DNA of 64,000 nt from Arsenicibacter rosenii (GCF_001870735.1 NZ_MORL01000004.1:460631-524630), one strand, 5' to 3'; positions 53,845 to 62,760 are shown, numbered from the stretch's first letter. Translations and numbers: made by a program. The notes: generated from the sequence alone by a model not told the origin.

Positions 53845-54831
53845 ATGAGTCAATACACGCCCGTTCCGGAGCGCTATCAGCAGATGCGTTACCGGCGCAG
53901 TGGCCGCAGCGGCCTTAAATTACCGGAAATTTCGTTAGGGCTCTGGCATAATTTCGGGGATGTCGACCGGTACGAAAACAGCCGCGCGGTCCTGCGGCTG
54001 GCCTTTGACCGCGGCATTACCCACTTCGACCTTGCCAACAACTATGGCCCGCCGCCAGGCTCGGCCGAAGAAACGTTCGGGCGCATGATGCAGACCGATT
54101 TCCGGCCGTTCCGTGACGAAATGGTCATTTCGACCAAAGCCGGTTACCTGATGTGGGACGGCCCCTACGGCGAATGGGGGTCGCGCAAATACCTGATCTC
54201 CAGCCTCGACCAAAGCCTGAAACGGTTAAAGCTCGACTATGTCGATATTTTCTATTCGCATCGTCCCGACCCGGAAACGCCCATTGAAGAAACGATGATG
54301 GCGCTGGATCAGGTGGTTCGTCAGGGGAAAGCGCTGTATGCCGGTATTTCCAATTACCCGCCCAACGAAGCGGCCGAAGCCATCCGGATTCTGCGCGACC
54401 TCGGCACACCCTGCCTGATTCACCAGCCGCGCTACTCGATGCTGGACCGCTGGGTAGAAGACGGGCTGCTGGATTTGCTGGAACAGCAAGGCGTTGGCTG
54501 TATTCCCTTTTCGCCGCTGGCGCAGGGCCTGCTCACCAACCGCTACCTCGACGGTGTACCGGCCGACTCACGCGCCGCGCGTACGACCGGCTCCCTGCCT
54601 ACCCGCCTCACCGACGAAACGCTGGCTAAGGTACGGGCGCTGAACGGCATTGCGCAGGAGCGCGGGCAGTCACTGGCCCAAATGGCACTGGCCTGGCTCC
54701 TGAAAGACCCGCGCATCACTTCGGTGCTGATCGGAGCCAGCCGCCCCGAACAACTCGCCGATTCGTTACAGGCCCTGGACAACATCCAATTTACCGATGA
54801 CGAATTAACCCGCATCGAATCAATCCTGTAG
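53845..54831 (+). CDS. Aldo/keto reductase, YghZ/GAP-reductase type
   Basis: 328 residues, a TIM-barrel NADPH-dependent reductase. The active-site tetrad can be placed: Asp in HFDLANNYGPPPGSAEE with its Tyr, Lys in VISTKAGYLMWDGPYGEWGSRKYL, and His in DIFYSHRPDPETPIEETM. The GPPPGSAEE and YGEWGSRK segments are typical of the branch related to YghZ (L-glyceraldehyde 3-phosphate reductase) and potassium-channel beta subunits. It probably detoxifies aldehydes. Single gene, preceded by ACTCAATAAAC word repeats and followed by a hairpin shared with the convergent DoxX gene. Confidence 0.9.
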   Translation: MSQYTPVPERYQQMRYRRSGRSGLKLPEISLGLWHNFGDVDRYENSRAVLRLAFDRGITHFDLANNYGPPPGSAEETFGRMMQTDFRPFRDEMVISTKAGYLMWDGPYGEWGSRKYLISSLDQSLKRLKLDYVDIFYSHRPDPETPIEETMMALDQVVRQGKALYAGISNYPPNEAAEAIRILRDLGTPCLIHQPRYSMLDRWVEDGLLDLLEQQGVGCIPFSPLAQGLLTNRYLDGVPADSRAARTTGSLPTRLTDETLAKVRALNGIAQERGQSLAQMALAWLLKDPRITSVLIGASRPEQLADSLQALDNIQFTDDELTRIESIL

Positions 54832-54878
54832 GGGTCAGCCCATGTGCAGACCCAACTGAAAAGCCCGTGTGCTGACCC
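54832..54878. repeat. GGGTCAGC hairpin between convergent genes
   Basis: GGGTCAGC (54832-54839) pairs with GCTGACCC (54871-54878) around a 31-base centre, directly after the aldo/keto reductase stop codon. A likely two-way end signal. Confidence 0.65.
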
Positions 54879-54883
54879 ATCCA

Positions 54884-55225
54884 TTATTTTGTATACAACC
54901 ACGCCCACCAGATCAGTAACGCCTGTACCGGCAGCCGCGCCCACAGCGCCCATGCCGGAAACTGGTGAAACTTACCGGACGTGGCCATGTACAGGTTGGC
55001 CGGAAATACAGCAATCAGCAAGGCGATAAGCCCCCAGGCAGCCAGCTGTCGGGTTGCCGGAAACAGCAACCCGACACCTAATACCACCTCGGCGACGCCA
55101 CTCAGGATGACCATGGCATAATGTGCCGGCAGGTAAGGCGGCATCATCGCCATGTACATCCGTGGCTTTATAAAATGCAGCATGCCCGCCAGGATGTAGG
55201 CCACTGCCATAAGATACAAAAGCAT
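54884..55225 (-). CDS. DoxX family membrane protein
   Basis: 113 residues with four membrane helices (LLYLMAVAYILAGMLHF, YAMVILSGVAEVVLGVGLLF, WGLIALLIAVFPANLYMA and LPVQALLIWWAWLY). HFIKPRMYMAMMPPYLPAH in the first loop is characteristic of the short DoxX-like proteins. The family is linked to thiosulfate:quinone oxidoreductase and redox stress in other bacteria, but the role of short forms is unclear. The maltokinase gene lies 9 bases upstream, so it may be the last gene of the glgE-mak unit. Confidence 0.85.
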   Translation of the reverse strand: MLLYLMAVAYILAGMLHFIKPRMYMAMMPPYLPAHYAMVILSGVAEVVLGVGLLFPATRQLAAWGLIALLIAVFPANLYMATSGKFHQFPAWALWARLPVQALLIWWAWLYTK

Positions 55226-55234
55226 AGCTGTTGG

Positions 55235-56857
55235 TTATAAGATACTTGTCTGCAACATCGGCACCCCATCGTTCAGCCCGTGATCGCTGATCCGGATTTT
55301 TTCGATTTCCCGGATCACGTCGATAATTCCTTTCAGCGGAATCTTCACCCAGGCCGGCCGGTAACTGATCTCATACCCAAGCTCGTAAACGGCCTTTTCC
55401 AGCAGATACACCAGCAGCAGGAAGTTGATTTCGTTGTTGTTCCGGAACAGCGGGTGCGGCATGCCGATGCGGTCGAGGTAAGCGTCCTGGTAGGTCTCAC
55501 GAATAAGCCGGAACCACCGGTCCGACACCCGTTGCAGGTGATCCGGTGCCAGTGTCTCGGTTTCGGCCGAGTAGTAGATTTTGGCGCAGACCGCGTAGTG
55601 ATATGACCGGATCATACCTGCTACATCTTTCAGCGGCGAGTGCTTGATTTTGCGGTCGGCAATGCTGCTTTCGGGTTCCCCCTCAAAATCAATGATGATA
55701 AAGTCGTCGCGGGTAGCCAGGACCTGTCCGAGGTGGTAATCGCCGTGAATCCGGATCCGCAGCGACTCCAGCGGCCGTGTCCGGAACTCTTCAACAAAGG
55801 CTTCAATCATTTCACGGGCCTCCATAAAGACCCATGCCAGTTTCTGCCCGATGGCATCGAGTTTGTTGTAGTTGTCGACCAGCAACGCATACCGGCGGTC
55901 GAGCAAGTCCGTGAAGCGATGGATCAGGAAGTTCCGGTATTCTTCCGTAAACGGTTCGGGCGCAAACGCCGGATCGCTGTCGGGCGCGTAGAGCGCAAGG
56001 TGCATTTCGGCCGTGCGTTTGGCCAGCAACTCCACCTTATCGAACACATCCTCGCGAATGGCAAACTGACGTTTGGGTACCGCATACAGGAAATCATTCA
56101 GGTAATCGCCCGTCTGCGACCAGCTGTCCTTTTCATTGGCGACCATCCGCTGCATCATCCCGAGGGTGATGTCGGTTGTCCCCGCCGCGTACGTCACGCT
56201 GCCGGCATAGGCCGGGATATTGGCAAAATCGCTGTTTTCGGTGATAAATGCCACCATATCCACTTCGGGATTGGTCAGCTCAAACAGCTTGCGGTAAAAC
56301 TTGAAAAAGTACTTATCGGCAAACACCATCGCCGAGTTGCTCGAATCAACGGGTAATACCCGGCTCGATACCGTTGCGTGTACGTCTTCGGCATCAAGGC
56401 CCCGTCCGCGCTGGAAAACCAGCTTTCCGCCGTCAACCGTCCGGTTTTTCTGCTCCGCAATGTGTTTATACAACGACGCCCGGAAGCGTTCGTCGTAAAT
56501 TCCGTCGACGAGCAAACCCCGCACGCCATCCAGATGCATGACCGTCACAATCCCTTTGGCCGGTATTTCCGGGCTATCGTGCTGATCATGCGTCACAAAC
56601 GACAAGGGCAACAGGTATTGTTCCGGCGGGCCATCGCTGTAGAGCGCTTCCAGGATCAGAATATATGCCACCGAATCACGGGCCGGAAACTCAAAAATGG
56701 ACCCGGCCCGAAAGCCGGTCTGATGCCTGGCCTTACCGGCAAACCACCGGCATGTATTCACATAGGGAGGCAGCACGTGCTGTTCCAGATCCTGCCAGAA
56801 CGCCGGGGTATCCCGTAGTTCCGTCCAGGGAGTTGAGTAGGTTAATGGATGAGGCAT
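55235..56857 (-). CDS. mak: Maltokinase
   Basis: 540 residues from the ATG at 56857; a TTG two codons upstream is also in frame. The N-terminal cap (about 20-130, NTCRWFAGKARHQTGFRAG) is the maltokinase-specific domain. The kinase core has LRIRIHGDYHLGQVLATRDDFIIIDFEGEP near 370-395, holding the catalytic Asp and the metal-binding Asp. It phosphorylates maltose with ATP to maltose 1-phosphate, which GlgE (encoded 15 bases upstream) adds to glucan chains. Often this domain is fused to trehalose synthase; here it is separate and no treS is in the window. Longer than the about 450 residues of mycobacterial Mak. Confidence 0.92.
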   Translation of the reverse strand: MPHPLTYSTPWTELRDTPAFWQDLEQHVLPPYVNTCRWFAGKARHQTGFRAGSIFEFPARDSVAYILILEALYSDGPPEQYLLPLSFVTHDQHDSPEIPAKGIVTVMHLDGVRGLLVDGIYDERFRASLYKHIAEQKNRTVDGGKLVFQRGRGLDAEDVHATVSSRVLPVDSSNSAMVFADKYFFKFYRKLFELTNPEVDMVAFITENSDFANIPAYAGSVTYAAGTTDITLGMMQRMVANEKDSWSQTGDYLNDFLYAVPKRQFAIREDVFDKVELLAKRTAEMHLALYAPDSDPAFAPEPFTEEYRNFLIHRFTDLLDRRYALLVDNYNKLDAIGQKLAWVFMEAREMIEAFVEEFRTRPLESLRIRIHGDYHLGQVLATRDDFIIIDFEGEPESSIADRKIKHSPLKDVAGMIRSYHYAVCAKIYYSAETETLAPDHLQRVSDRWFRLIRETYQDAYLDRIGMPHPLFRNNNEINFLLLVYLLEKAVYELGYEISYRPAWVKIPLKGIIDVIREIEKIRISDHGLNDGVPMLQTSIL

Positions 56858-56872
56858 AGTCAAAAAAGAGGG

Positions 56873-58903
56873 TTATAGCTCGATTCTCAGCAGGTGCATC
56901 GGCAACATGTACGGGTCAAGTTCCACATAGTTCCATTCGCCCCGCCAGGTATAGGTTGCGTCGGTCAGCAGGTCCCGCACCCGGTACTCCTGGTCGTTGG
57001 CGATGCCCAGCTGCCAGATGGGTACCTGCACCATGTTGGCGCGGCGGTTATACGCATCCATGTTAACCACGGCCAGTATCCGGCTGTTTCCGGAAACTTT
57101 CAGATAGGCCATCAGCGCGTCATCGTCTACGCGGCAGAACGTAATGTTGTTGGTGTGCTGCAAGGCCTCGTTTTCGTGGCGCAGGCGGTTTACCAAGGTA
57201 ATCAGGTAGGTCAGTTTATTGGTTTTGTCCCAGTCCCAGTGCCGGATTTCGTACTTCTCCGAGTTCAGGTATTCTTCCTTGCCCGGGAACGGATCGTGCT
57301 CCATCAGTTCAAACGATGGTCCGTAAATGCCGTAGTTCGACGACAGGGTAGCCGCCAGAAAATACCGGATCAGGAACTGCGGTTCGTGGCCGCTTTGCAG
57401 AATACCCGGATTAATATCGTGGGTGGTCGGCCAGAAGTTCGGACGGAAATAATACTTCATGTCTGTCTGCGTCAGCTCGGTCAGGTACTCCTGCATCTCA
57501 TATTTGTTGTTCCGCCACGTGAAGTAGGTATATGAGTGCGCAAAGCCAACCTTCGCCAGTTGCTGCATCACCTTAGGCTTCGTGAAGGCTTCAGACAGGA
57601 ACAGCATGTCAGGGTACTCTTTTTTTACCTCCGCAATCACCCAGTGCCAGAACACAAACGGCTTGGTATGCGGATTATCAACGCGGATGATGCGTACCCC
57701 CCAGGAGCCCCACGTCAGCAATACGCGCCGCATTTCGAGCCACAGGTTTTGCCAGTCTTCGGTTTCGAAGTAGATCGGGTAGATGTCCTGGTATTTTTTA
57801 GGCGGATTTTCGGCATACTGGATTGAGCCATCCGGGCGTTTTTTAAACCATTCGGGGTGATTTTTGGCCCACGGGTGGTCCGGCGAACACTGAATAGCCA
57901 GGTCCATCGCCACTTCCATGCCATAGTTTTTACTGATGGCAATCAGGTGCTTAAAGTCGTCGATGGTTCCCAGTTCAGGATGAATGGCGTCATGGCCGCC
58001 GTCTTCGGAGCCAATGCCATAGGGCACCCCCGGCTCTCCCGGCTGGCAAACCACATTGTTGTTTTTCCCTTTCCGGAACTGATGCCCGATCGGGTGAATC
58101 GGCGGCATGTACAACACGTCGAAGCCCATGCCTGAAATACGCGGCAACAGCTTTTCAACGTCTTTGAAGGTTCCGTGTACGCCCGGCTCCCGCGACGCCG
58201 ACCGCGGAAACAGGCAGTACCAGGTACTGAATCCGGCTTTCGCGCGGTCAACATCAACCGACAGCTCCTTGTAACGGGTAGTATGTACCTTTACCGGATA
58301 CTGCTCAATCCAGGTATCAAGGTGCTCTTCGGCCAGATGGATGGCTTCGTTATACCGGTTTTCGTCACGGAAGGCCTCGATCGTATGCCGGATGGCTTCC
58401 TCACGGACGGCAATGGCTTCCAGTAAGTTGGCACCGGCCAGCAGCTCACTGGTAATCCGTTGTCCATCCTTCAGTTTCAGGTGAATTTCGTGTTGCCAGG
58501 ACGCCAGATGGTCTACCCACGACTCGATGGTATAGAGATAAACGCCTTGTTTTTCAACGGTAAACGAACCGGTCCAGCGGTCATTGACGGTCAGGGCCAT
58601 GCGTGTTTCCTGCCACTCCGCATCGTCGATATGCCGGTAACAGAGATGGGCCGCCAGTTTATCGTGCCCGTCTGCAATGATATCGGCTTCTACCGTGATA
58701 ACATCCCCCGGCACAGCTTTTACAGGGAATAAACCGCCGTCGATTTCAGGGGTCACATGCTCAATCACCGTCCGTGACTGTCCGTTTCCGGGCATGCCTT
58801 TTAACAGAACCGGCTGTTCCTGTACATGGTCTAAGGCTGTTTGTGTACTTTCAGGCGACGCTGTAGCGGCCTTTTTTTTACCGCGGCTCGATTGTGTTTT
58901 CAT
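56873..58903 (-). CDS. glgE: Alpha-1,4-glucan:maltose-1-phosphate maltosyltransferase
   Basis: 676 residues, GH13 subfamily 3, cytosolic. A charged 20-residue head precedes the DUF3416 N-terminal domain (about 55-230, with VDRAKAGFSTWYCLFPRSAS). The catalytic barrel shows the nucleophile Asp in RIIRVDNPHTKPF (near 409) and the acid/base Glu in MLFLSEAFTKPKVM (near 437). FDVLYMPPIHPIG and YFTWRNNKYEMQEYLTEL are characteristic of GlgE. It moves maltosyl units from maltose 1-phosphate onto alpha-glucan. First gene of a unit with mak (15-base gap) and perhaps doxX. The branching step is supplied by glgB at 4438-6507. Confidence 0.95.
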   Translation of the reverse strand: MKTQSSRGKKKAATASPESTQTALDHVQEQPVLLKGMPGNGQSRTVIEHVTPEIDGGLFPVKAVPGDVITVEADIIADGHDKLAAHLCYRHIDDAEWQETRMALTVNDRWTGSFTVEKQGVYLYTIESWVDHLASWQHEIHLKLKDGQRITSELLAGANLLEAIAVREEAIRHTIEAFRDENRYNEAIHLAEEHLDTWIEQYPVKVHTTRYKELSVDVDRAKAGFSTWYCLFPRSASREPGVHGTFKDVEKLLPRISGMGFDVLYMPPIHPIGHQFRKGKNNNVVCQPGEPGVPYGIGSEDGGHDAIHPELGTIDDFKHLIAISKNYGMEVAMDLAIQCSPDHPWAKNHPEWFKKRPDGSIQYAENPPKKYQDIYPIYFETEDWQNLWLEMRRVLLTWGSWGVRIIRVDNPHTKPFVFWHWVIAEVKKEYPDMLFLSEAFTKPKVMQQLAKVGFAHSYTYFTWRNNKYEMQEYLTELTQTDMKYYFRPNFWPTTHDINPGILQSGHEPQFLIRYFLAATLSSNYGIYGPSFELMEHDPFPGKEEYLNSEKYEIRHWDWDKTNKLTYLITLVNRLRHENEALQHTNNITFCRVDDDALMAYLKVSGNSRILAVVNMDAYNRRANMVQVPIWQLGIANDQEYRVRDLLTDATYTWRGEWNYVELDPYMLPMHLLRIEL

Positions 58904-59165
58904 GCGATTCTGGTAATAAACTTGCTGTCACAATAATACCCAAAAAACCAGAACAAAAGCCGGATCGGGGGTTAAGTCAGGCTTATTCGGGTAATTCTTT
59001 GTACAAAAAACGGTTCATACGAACCGTCAATAACCATTTTGTACATAGACACCGGAAAATCTATATTTGTTTACCATCTACAGTTCAACTTTCTCATTTT
59101 CAAAAATTTACCACTACAATATCAAATTAAACTAAGTTTCCGGCTAATGCAGGGATATTTTTCCG

Positions 59166-59173
59166 TACCTTTG
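59166..59173 (+). promoter_or_regulatory. Bacteroidota -7 box TACCTTTG of prs
   Basis: Exact TAnnTTTG match, 20 bases before the prs start codon, giving a very short leader. The upstream 289-base gap is AT-rich with no gene seen; no clear -33 TTTG at 19-21 bases. Confidence 0.5.
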
Positions 59174-59192
59174 CGGCAAATTTCCCCGGCAG

Positions 59193-60134
59193 ATGGCATC
59201 TTTCAATCCGGTCAAAATTTTTTCAGGCAGTCAATCGACGTATCTAGCCGAAAAAATTGCCCACTATTATGGTAAGGAGTTAGGCGGCTATACATGCCGC
59301 CGGTTTAGCGACGGTGAAATGTCGCCAAGTTTTGAGGAGTCAGTACGAGGCTGCGACGTTTTTCTGGTTCAATCGACCATGCCGCCCGCTGACAATTTCC
59401 TTGAATTATTACTGATGGTTGACGCCGCGCGTCGGGCCTCAGCGCACTACGTAACGGTCGTTATTCCGTATTTCGGATATGCCCGTCAGGACCGTAAGGA
59501 TAAACCACGCGTAGCCATTGCGGCCAAACTGGTTGCCAAAATGCTCGAAGCATCCGGCGCTGACCGGTTGATGACGATCGACTTACACGCGGGTCAGATT
59601 CAGGGCTTTTTCGATTTTCCGGTTGATCATCTCGAAGGCGCATCGGTATTCGTACCGTATATCAAAAGCCTGAACCTTGATAACCTGATCATTGCATCGC
59701 CGGACGTTGGGGGTGCAGCCCGGGCCAGGGCATTCGCCAAGCATTTCAATGCCGACATCGTTTTGTGTGACAAACACCGGAAACGGGCGAACGAAATTGC
59801 CTCCATGCAGGTTATTGGTGACGTGGAAGGCGCCAACGTTGTGCTGATCGATGATCTGATCGATACCGGTGGTACGATGTGTAAGGCGGCCCAGATCCTG
59901 CTGGATAAGGGCGCCAGGACGGTACGTGCCGTCTGTACGCACCCCGTTATGTCGGGCAAAGCCCACGAAAACATTGCCAACTCGGTATTGGAAGAACTAG
60001 TGGTATCCGACACGATTCCGCTGAAGCAGGACAATCCGAAAATCAAAGTGCTGTCGGTCTCTGAGCTATTCGCCAAAGCCATCGGCCGCATCCGTGATCA
60101 CGAATCTATTAGTTCACTTTTTATAAAATATTAA
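59193..60134 (+). CDS. prs: Ribose-phosphate pyrophosphokinase (PRPP synthetase)
   Basis: 313 residues, the normal length. It makes 5-phosphoribosyl 1-diphosphate from ribose 5-phosphate and ATP for nucleotide, His and Trp synthesis. Motifs seen: VVIPYFGYARQDRKDKPR (ATP-binding flexible region), RLMTIDLHAGQIQGFFDFPVDHL, and NVVLIDDLIDTGGTMCKAA (PRPP-binding loop). Cytosolic. It is followed after a long word-repeat hairpin by rplY; the prs-rplY order is common in bacteria. Confidence 0.96.
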   Translation: MASFNPVKIFSGSQSTYLAEKIAHYYGKELGGYTCRRFSDGEMSPSFEESVRGCDVFLVQSTMPPADNFLELLLMVDAARRASAHYVTVVIPYFGYARQDRKDKPRVAIAAKLVAKMLEASGADRLMTIDLHAGQIQGFFDFPVDHLEGASVFVPYIKSLNLDNLIIASPDVGGAARARAFAKHFNADIVLCDKHRKRANEIASMQVIGDVEGANVVLIDDLIDTGGTMCKAAQILLDKGARTVRAVCTHPVMSGKAHENIANSVLEELVVSDTIPLKQDNPKIKVLSVSELFAKAIGRIRDHESISSLFIKY

Positions 60135-60144
60135 TTTGTGAATG

Positions 60145-60212
60145 AGTGGTTGTGTGAATGAGCGATTAAGCTTCGCCCACAATTCACGCAATCGCTCATT
60201 CACGCAATCACT
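60145..60212. repeat. GAATGAGYGATTG word palindrome between prs and rplY
   Basis: GTGAATGAGCGATT (60154-60167) pairs perfectly with 60190-60203. The stem extends outward to about 23 bp with two wobble pairs because the word is doubled on both arms. It lies 12 bases before the rplY start codon. Confidence 0.8.
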
Positions 60213-60223
60213 AAATAATTAAC

Positions 60224-60790
60224 ATGAAAAAACTCGAGATTGTAGGGTATAAAAGAGCGAATCTCGGTCGTGGTGAATCACAAGAGATCCGGGCCGAAGG
60301 TAGTATTCCATGCGTATTGTATGGTGGCTCAGAGCAGGTTCACTTCTTCGCACCGGCTATTCTGTTCCGTGATCTGTTGTTCACGCCGGATACCTATGAG
60401 GTAATACTGAACATCGAAGGTACAGAATACCGTGCCATTTTGCAGGAAACACAATACCATCCGGTAAGCGATGCACTGTTGCACGCTGACTTCCTGCAGA
60501 TCATTGATGGTAAGCCATTGAAAGTTGCCGTTCCTGTCCGGATCGTTGGTAACTCGCCGGGCGTACAGAAAGGTGGTAAACTGGTAACGCGGATGCGTAA
60601 AATCCGGGTGAAAGGTTTGGCCGAAAACATTCCTGATTATATTGACGTAAACGTCTCTAAACTTGATCTTGGTAAATCTGTACGGGTTAGCCAGATCGAA
60701 GTTAAAGACATTGAACTGCTGGAAAGCGGTTCAAACCCGGTTGCTTCTGTAGAAATCCCACGGGCACTGCGGAGCCAGCTGCGCGGCTAG
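60224..60790 (+). CDS. rplY: 50S ribosomal protein L25 (CTC form)
   Basis: 188 residues. The N-terminal L25 domain (about 1-90, KKLEIVGYKRANLGRGESQEIRAEG and PCVLYGGSEQVHF) binds 5S rRNA; the C-terminal TL5 domain (about 95-185) makes it the long, general-stress type. The NSPGVQKGGKLVTRMRKIRVKGLAENIPDYI segment is typical. Terminated by a clear hairpin at 60826-60853. Confidence 0.95.
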   Translation: MKKLEIVGYKRANLGRGESQEIRAEGSIPCVLYGGSEQVHFFAPAILFRDLLFTPDTYEVILNIEGTEYRAILQETQYHPVSDALLHADFLQIIDGKPLKVAVPVRIVGNSPGVQKGGKLVTRMRKIRVKGLAENIPDYIDVNVSKLDLGKSVRVSQIEVKDIELLESGSNPVASVEIPRALRSQLRG

Positions 60791-60825
60791 TCTGCGGATT
60801 TTCTTTACAACTAATAGATACACGA

Positions 60826-60853
60826 AAGCCTGTTCTCCGGAACGGGCTTTTTT
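60826..60853 (+). terminator. Rho-independent terminator after rplY
   Basis: AAGCCTGTTC, loop TCCG, GAACGGGCTT with one mismatch pair, then TTTTT. Confidence 0.9.
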
Positions 60854-60897
60854 GTTTTTGTTCCCCCGCCCTGTTTATCCCCCATAACCAATAGTGA

Positions 60898-60929
60898 TTG
60901 GCCCCGCCCGCCTGCCGTGCCTACCTTTG
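60898..60929 (+). promoter_or_regulatory. Bacteroidota-type promoter of the reductase-ferredoxin operon
   Basis: TTG at 60898-60900, a 21-base spacer, then TACCTTTG (60922-60929), an exact TAnnTTTG box. It lies 27 bases before the ATG at 60957 and after the rplY terminator, and rules out the upstream in-frame start at 60894. Confidence 0.65.
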
Positions 60930-60956
60930 CAGCCTACGCATACCAGACAACAAACC

Positions 60957-61961
60957 ATGATTACCACAGATATATGCATTATCGGAGCAGGGCCGGTCGG
61001 GCTGTTTGCCGTTTTTGAAGCCGGTTTACTGAAAATGCGCTGTCACCTGATCGACGCCCTGCCGCAGGTCGGTGGCCAGCTGTCGGAAATTTACCCCCAA
61101 AAACCGATTTACGACATTCCGGGCTATCCCGAAGTGAAAGCGCAGGAACTGGTCGATAACCTGATGCAGCAGATTGCCCCTTTCCACCCGACATTTAGCC
61201 TCGGTGAACGCGTCGACGGGCTCCGGAAACAGGACGATGGTTCGTACCACGTCATCACCAGCGACGGTACCGTCGTCCATTGCCAGGTTGTCGTGATCGC
61301 GGGCGGGCTGGGTAGTTTTGAGCCGCGCAAACCGGAAATCGCCGGGCTGGAGCAGTTTGAAGGCAAGGGCGTGTCCTACATGGTCAAACATCCGGAGCAA
61401 CTGCGCGACAAACGGGTAATCCTGGCCGGTGGCGGCGATTCGGCCCTGGACTGGACGCTATACCTGACCGACATTGCCCGCGAAGTTACCCTCATTCACC
61501 GGGGCGAGTCGTTCCGGGGAGCGCCCGACTCTGCCGAAAAGGTGGTTGAACTGGCCAATGAAGGGCGGATTAACCTGATTCTGCAATCGAACATCACGAG
61601 CCTGCACGGCAACGGCCACCTGAAAGAAGTAACAATTACCGCAAAGGATAAAACCGTTACCAGCCTGCCAGCCGACTATCTGATTCCGCTGTTTGGCCTG
61701 ACCCCAAAACTCGGGCCCATTGCCGATTGGGGGCTGAGCATTGATAAATCGGCCATTGAGGTCAACACGCACGACTACAGTACCAACGTGGAGCGCATTT
61801 ATGCCATCGGCGACATCAACACCTATCCCGGTAAGCTGAAGCTGATTCTCTGCGGGTTTCACGAGGCAGCGCTTATGTGTCAGAGTGCCTTCCGGTACGT
61901 CTACCCGAGCCAGAAATTAAGTTTTAAATACACCACCGTTAACGGCGTACACGCCTTTTAA
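60957..61961 (+). CDS. Ferredoxin--NADP+ reductase (thioredoxin-reductase-like)
   Basis: 334 residues from the ATG at 60957, chosen because a promoter lies between it and the earlier in-frame start. FAD-binding motif TDICIIGAGPVGLFAVFEAGLL, then the NADP motif RVILAGGGDSALDWTLYL, and the final VERIYAIGDINTYPGKLKLILCGFHEA. It lacks the CxxC of thioredoxin reductases, as expected for the YumC/FNR type. It moves electrons between NADPH and ferredoxin. The ferredoxin gene follows after two bases, so the two are co-expressed partners. Confidence 0.92.
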   Translation: MITTDICIIGAGPVGLFAVFEAGLLKMRCHLIDALPQVGGQLSEIYPQKPIYDIPGYPEVKAQELVDNLMQQIAPFHPTFSLGERVDGLRKQDDGSYHVITSDGTVVHCQVVVIAGGLGSFEPRKPEIAGLEQFEGKGVSYMVKHPEQLRDKRVILAGGGDSALDWTLYLTDIAREVTLIHRGESFRGAPDSAEKVVELANEGRINLILQSNITSLHGNGHLKEVTITAKDKTVTSLPADYLIPLFGLTPKLGPIADWGLSIDKSAIEVNTHDYSTNVERIYAIGDINTYPGKLKLILCGFHEAALMCQSAFRYVYPSQKLSFKYTTVNGVHAF

Positions 61962-61963
61962 CC

Positions 61964-62284
61964 ATGATCCGATTCACCATCGAAGACCGCACCGGCGACC
62001 GGCAGGAACTGGAAATTCCGGAAGGTATCAACCTCAGTTTAATGGAAGTCCTGAAGGCATCGGACTACAACATTCTGGCAACCTGCGGCGGTATGGCCCT
62101 CTGTGCAACCTGCCATGTGCAGGTGCTTCAGGGCCTTGAGCAATTACCCGGTAGCAACGACGCCGAACTCGACATGCTGGATACGCTGCCGGATGCCGAC
62201 AGCGACAGCCGGCTGGCCTGTCAGCTACGCGTCGACGAAACCATGGAGGGCGCCGTTTTCCGGATTCGCGGGGCGGAGAATTAG
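61964..62284 (+). CDS. 2Fe-2S ferredoxin, adrenodoxin type
   Basis: 106 residues. The cluster ligands are Cys in ATCGGMALCATCHVQV (Cx5Cx2C) and the later Cys in RLACQLRVDE. It starts two bases after the reductase stop codon and is the natural electron carrier for it. The final acceptor is not seen in the window. Strong palindromic terminator follows. Confidence 0.93.
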   Translation: MIRFTIEDRTGDRQELEIPEGINLSLMEVLKASDYNILATCGGMALCATCHVQVLQGLEQLPGSNDAELDMLDTLPDADSDSRLACQLRVDETMEGAVFRIRGAEN

Positions 62285-62298
62285 CCTATAACATAACC

Positions 62299-62358
62299 AA
62301 AAGAGTGGCATTGATAAATACAAGTACTTGTATTTATCAATGCCACTCTTTTTTTAGT
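62299..62358 (+). terminator. Perfect 54-bp palindrome acting as terminator
   Basis: Left arm 62299-62325 is fully complementary to 62326-62352 with no unpaired loop at the centre (AGT/ACT), then a T run. It follows the ferredoxin stop codon by 14 bases. Unusually long and perfect for a plain terminator. Confidence 0.9.
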
Positions 62359-62760
62359 ATATATATATCCGATAATACCAAAAACAAAAAAATCAACTTA
62401 ATTACTAACACTAAAAAATACAAAAAAAACAGTAAAAGCAGGCACTATCTAAGTCATTATACATACAAATCATTATACTGACCTTAACTAGTTTTAGAGC
62501 ATAAATATTATTTTAAATAACCAGAAATAGTATCACTTCCATAAGCACAATGATACCGTTATCAAATTACAGTAAACCAGTAGTAAATAATTGATTATCA
62601 ATTCAATAAACCCAATATAAAAATCATTATCCATTCGCTCATAAACGATCTACCTTCTATATAATTCCTCTTGTTTTCATTCGTTTACAGGAAATATATA
62701 CATTTCCTGTATATCAATGAACCAGATAAACTCACTATCCATTCAGCAAAATTAACAATC
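62359..62760. other. AT-rich gene-free spacer before the acyltransferase gene
   Basis: About 400 bases with very high A+T, no credible ORF and no clear RNA or repeat. It marks the start of an AT-rich stretch that runs through the acyltransferase gene. Confidence 0.5.

Noticed and set aside
60894..60956. Upstream start for the ferredoxin reductase gene
   Set aside because: A good promoter (TTG-N21-TACCTTTG) falls inside this stretch, and the added residues do not fit the family.
62359..62760. AT-rich spacer checked for a small gene or riboswitch
   Set aside because: Stop codons are frequent in all frames and no structured element could be recognised.
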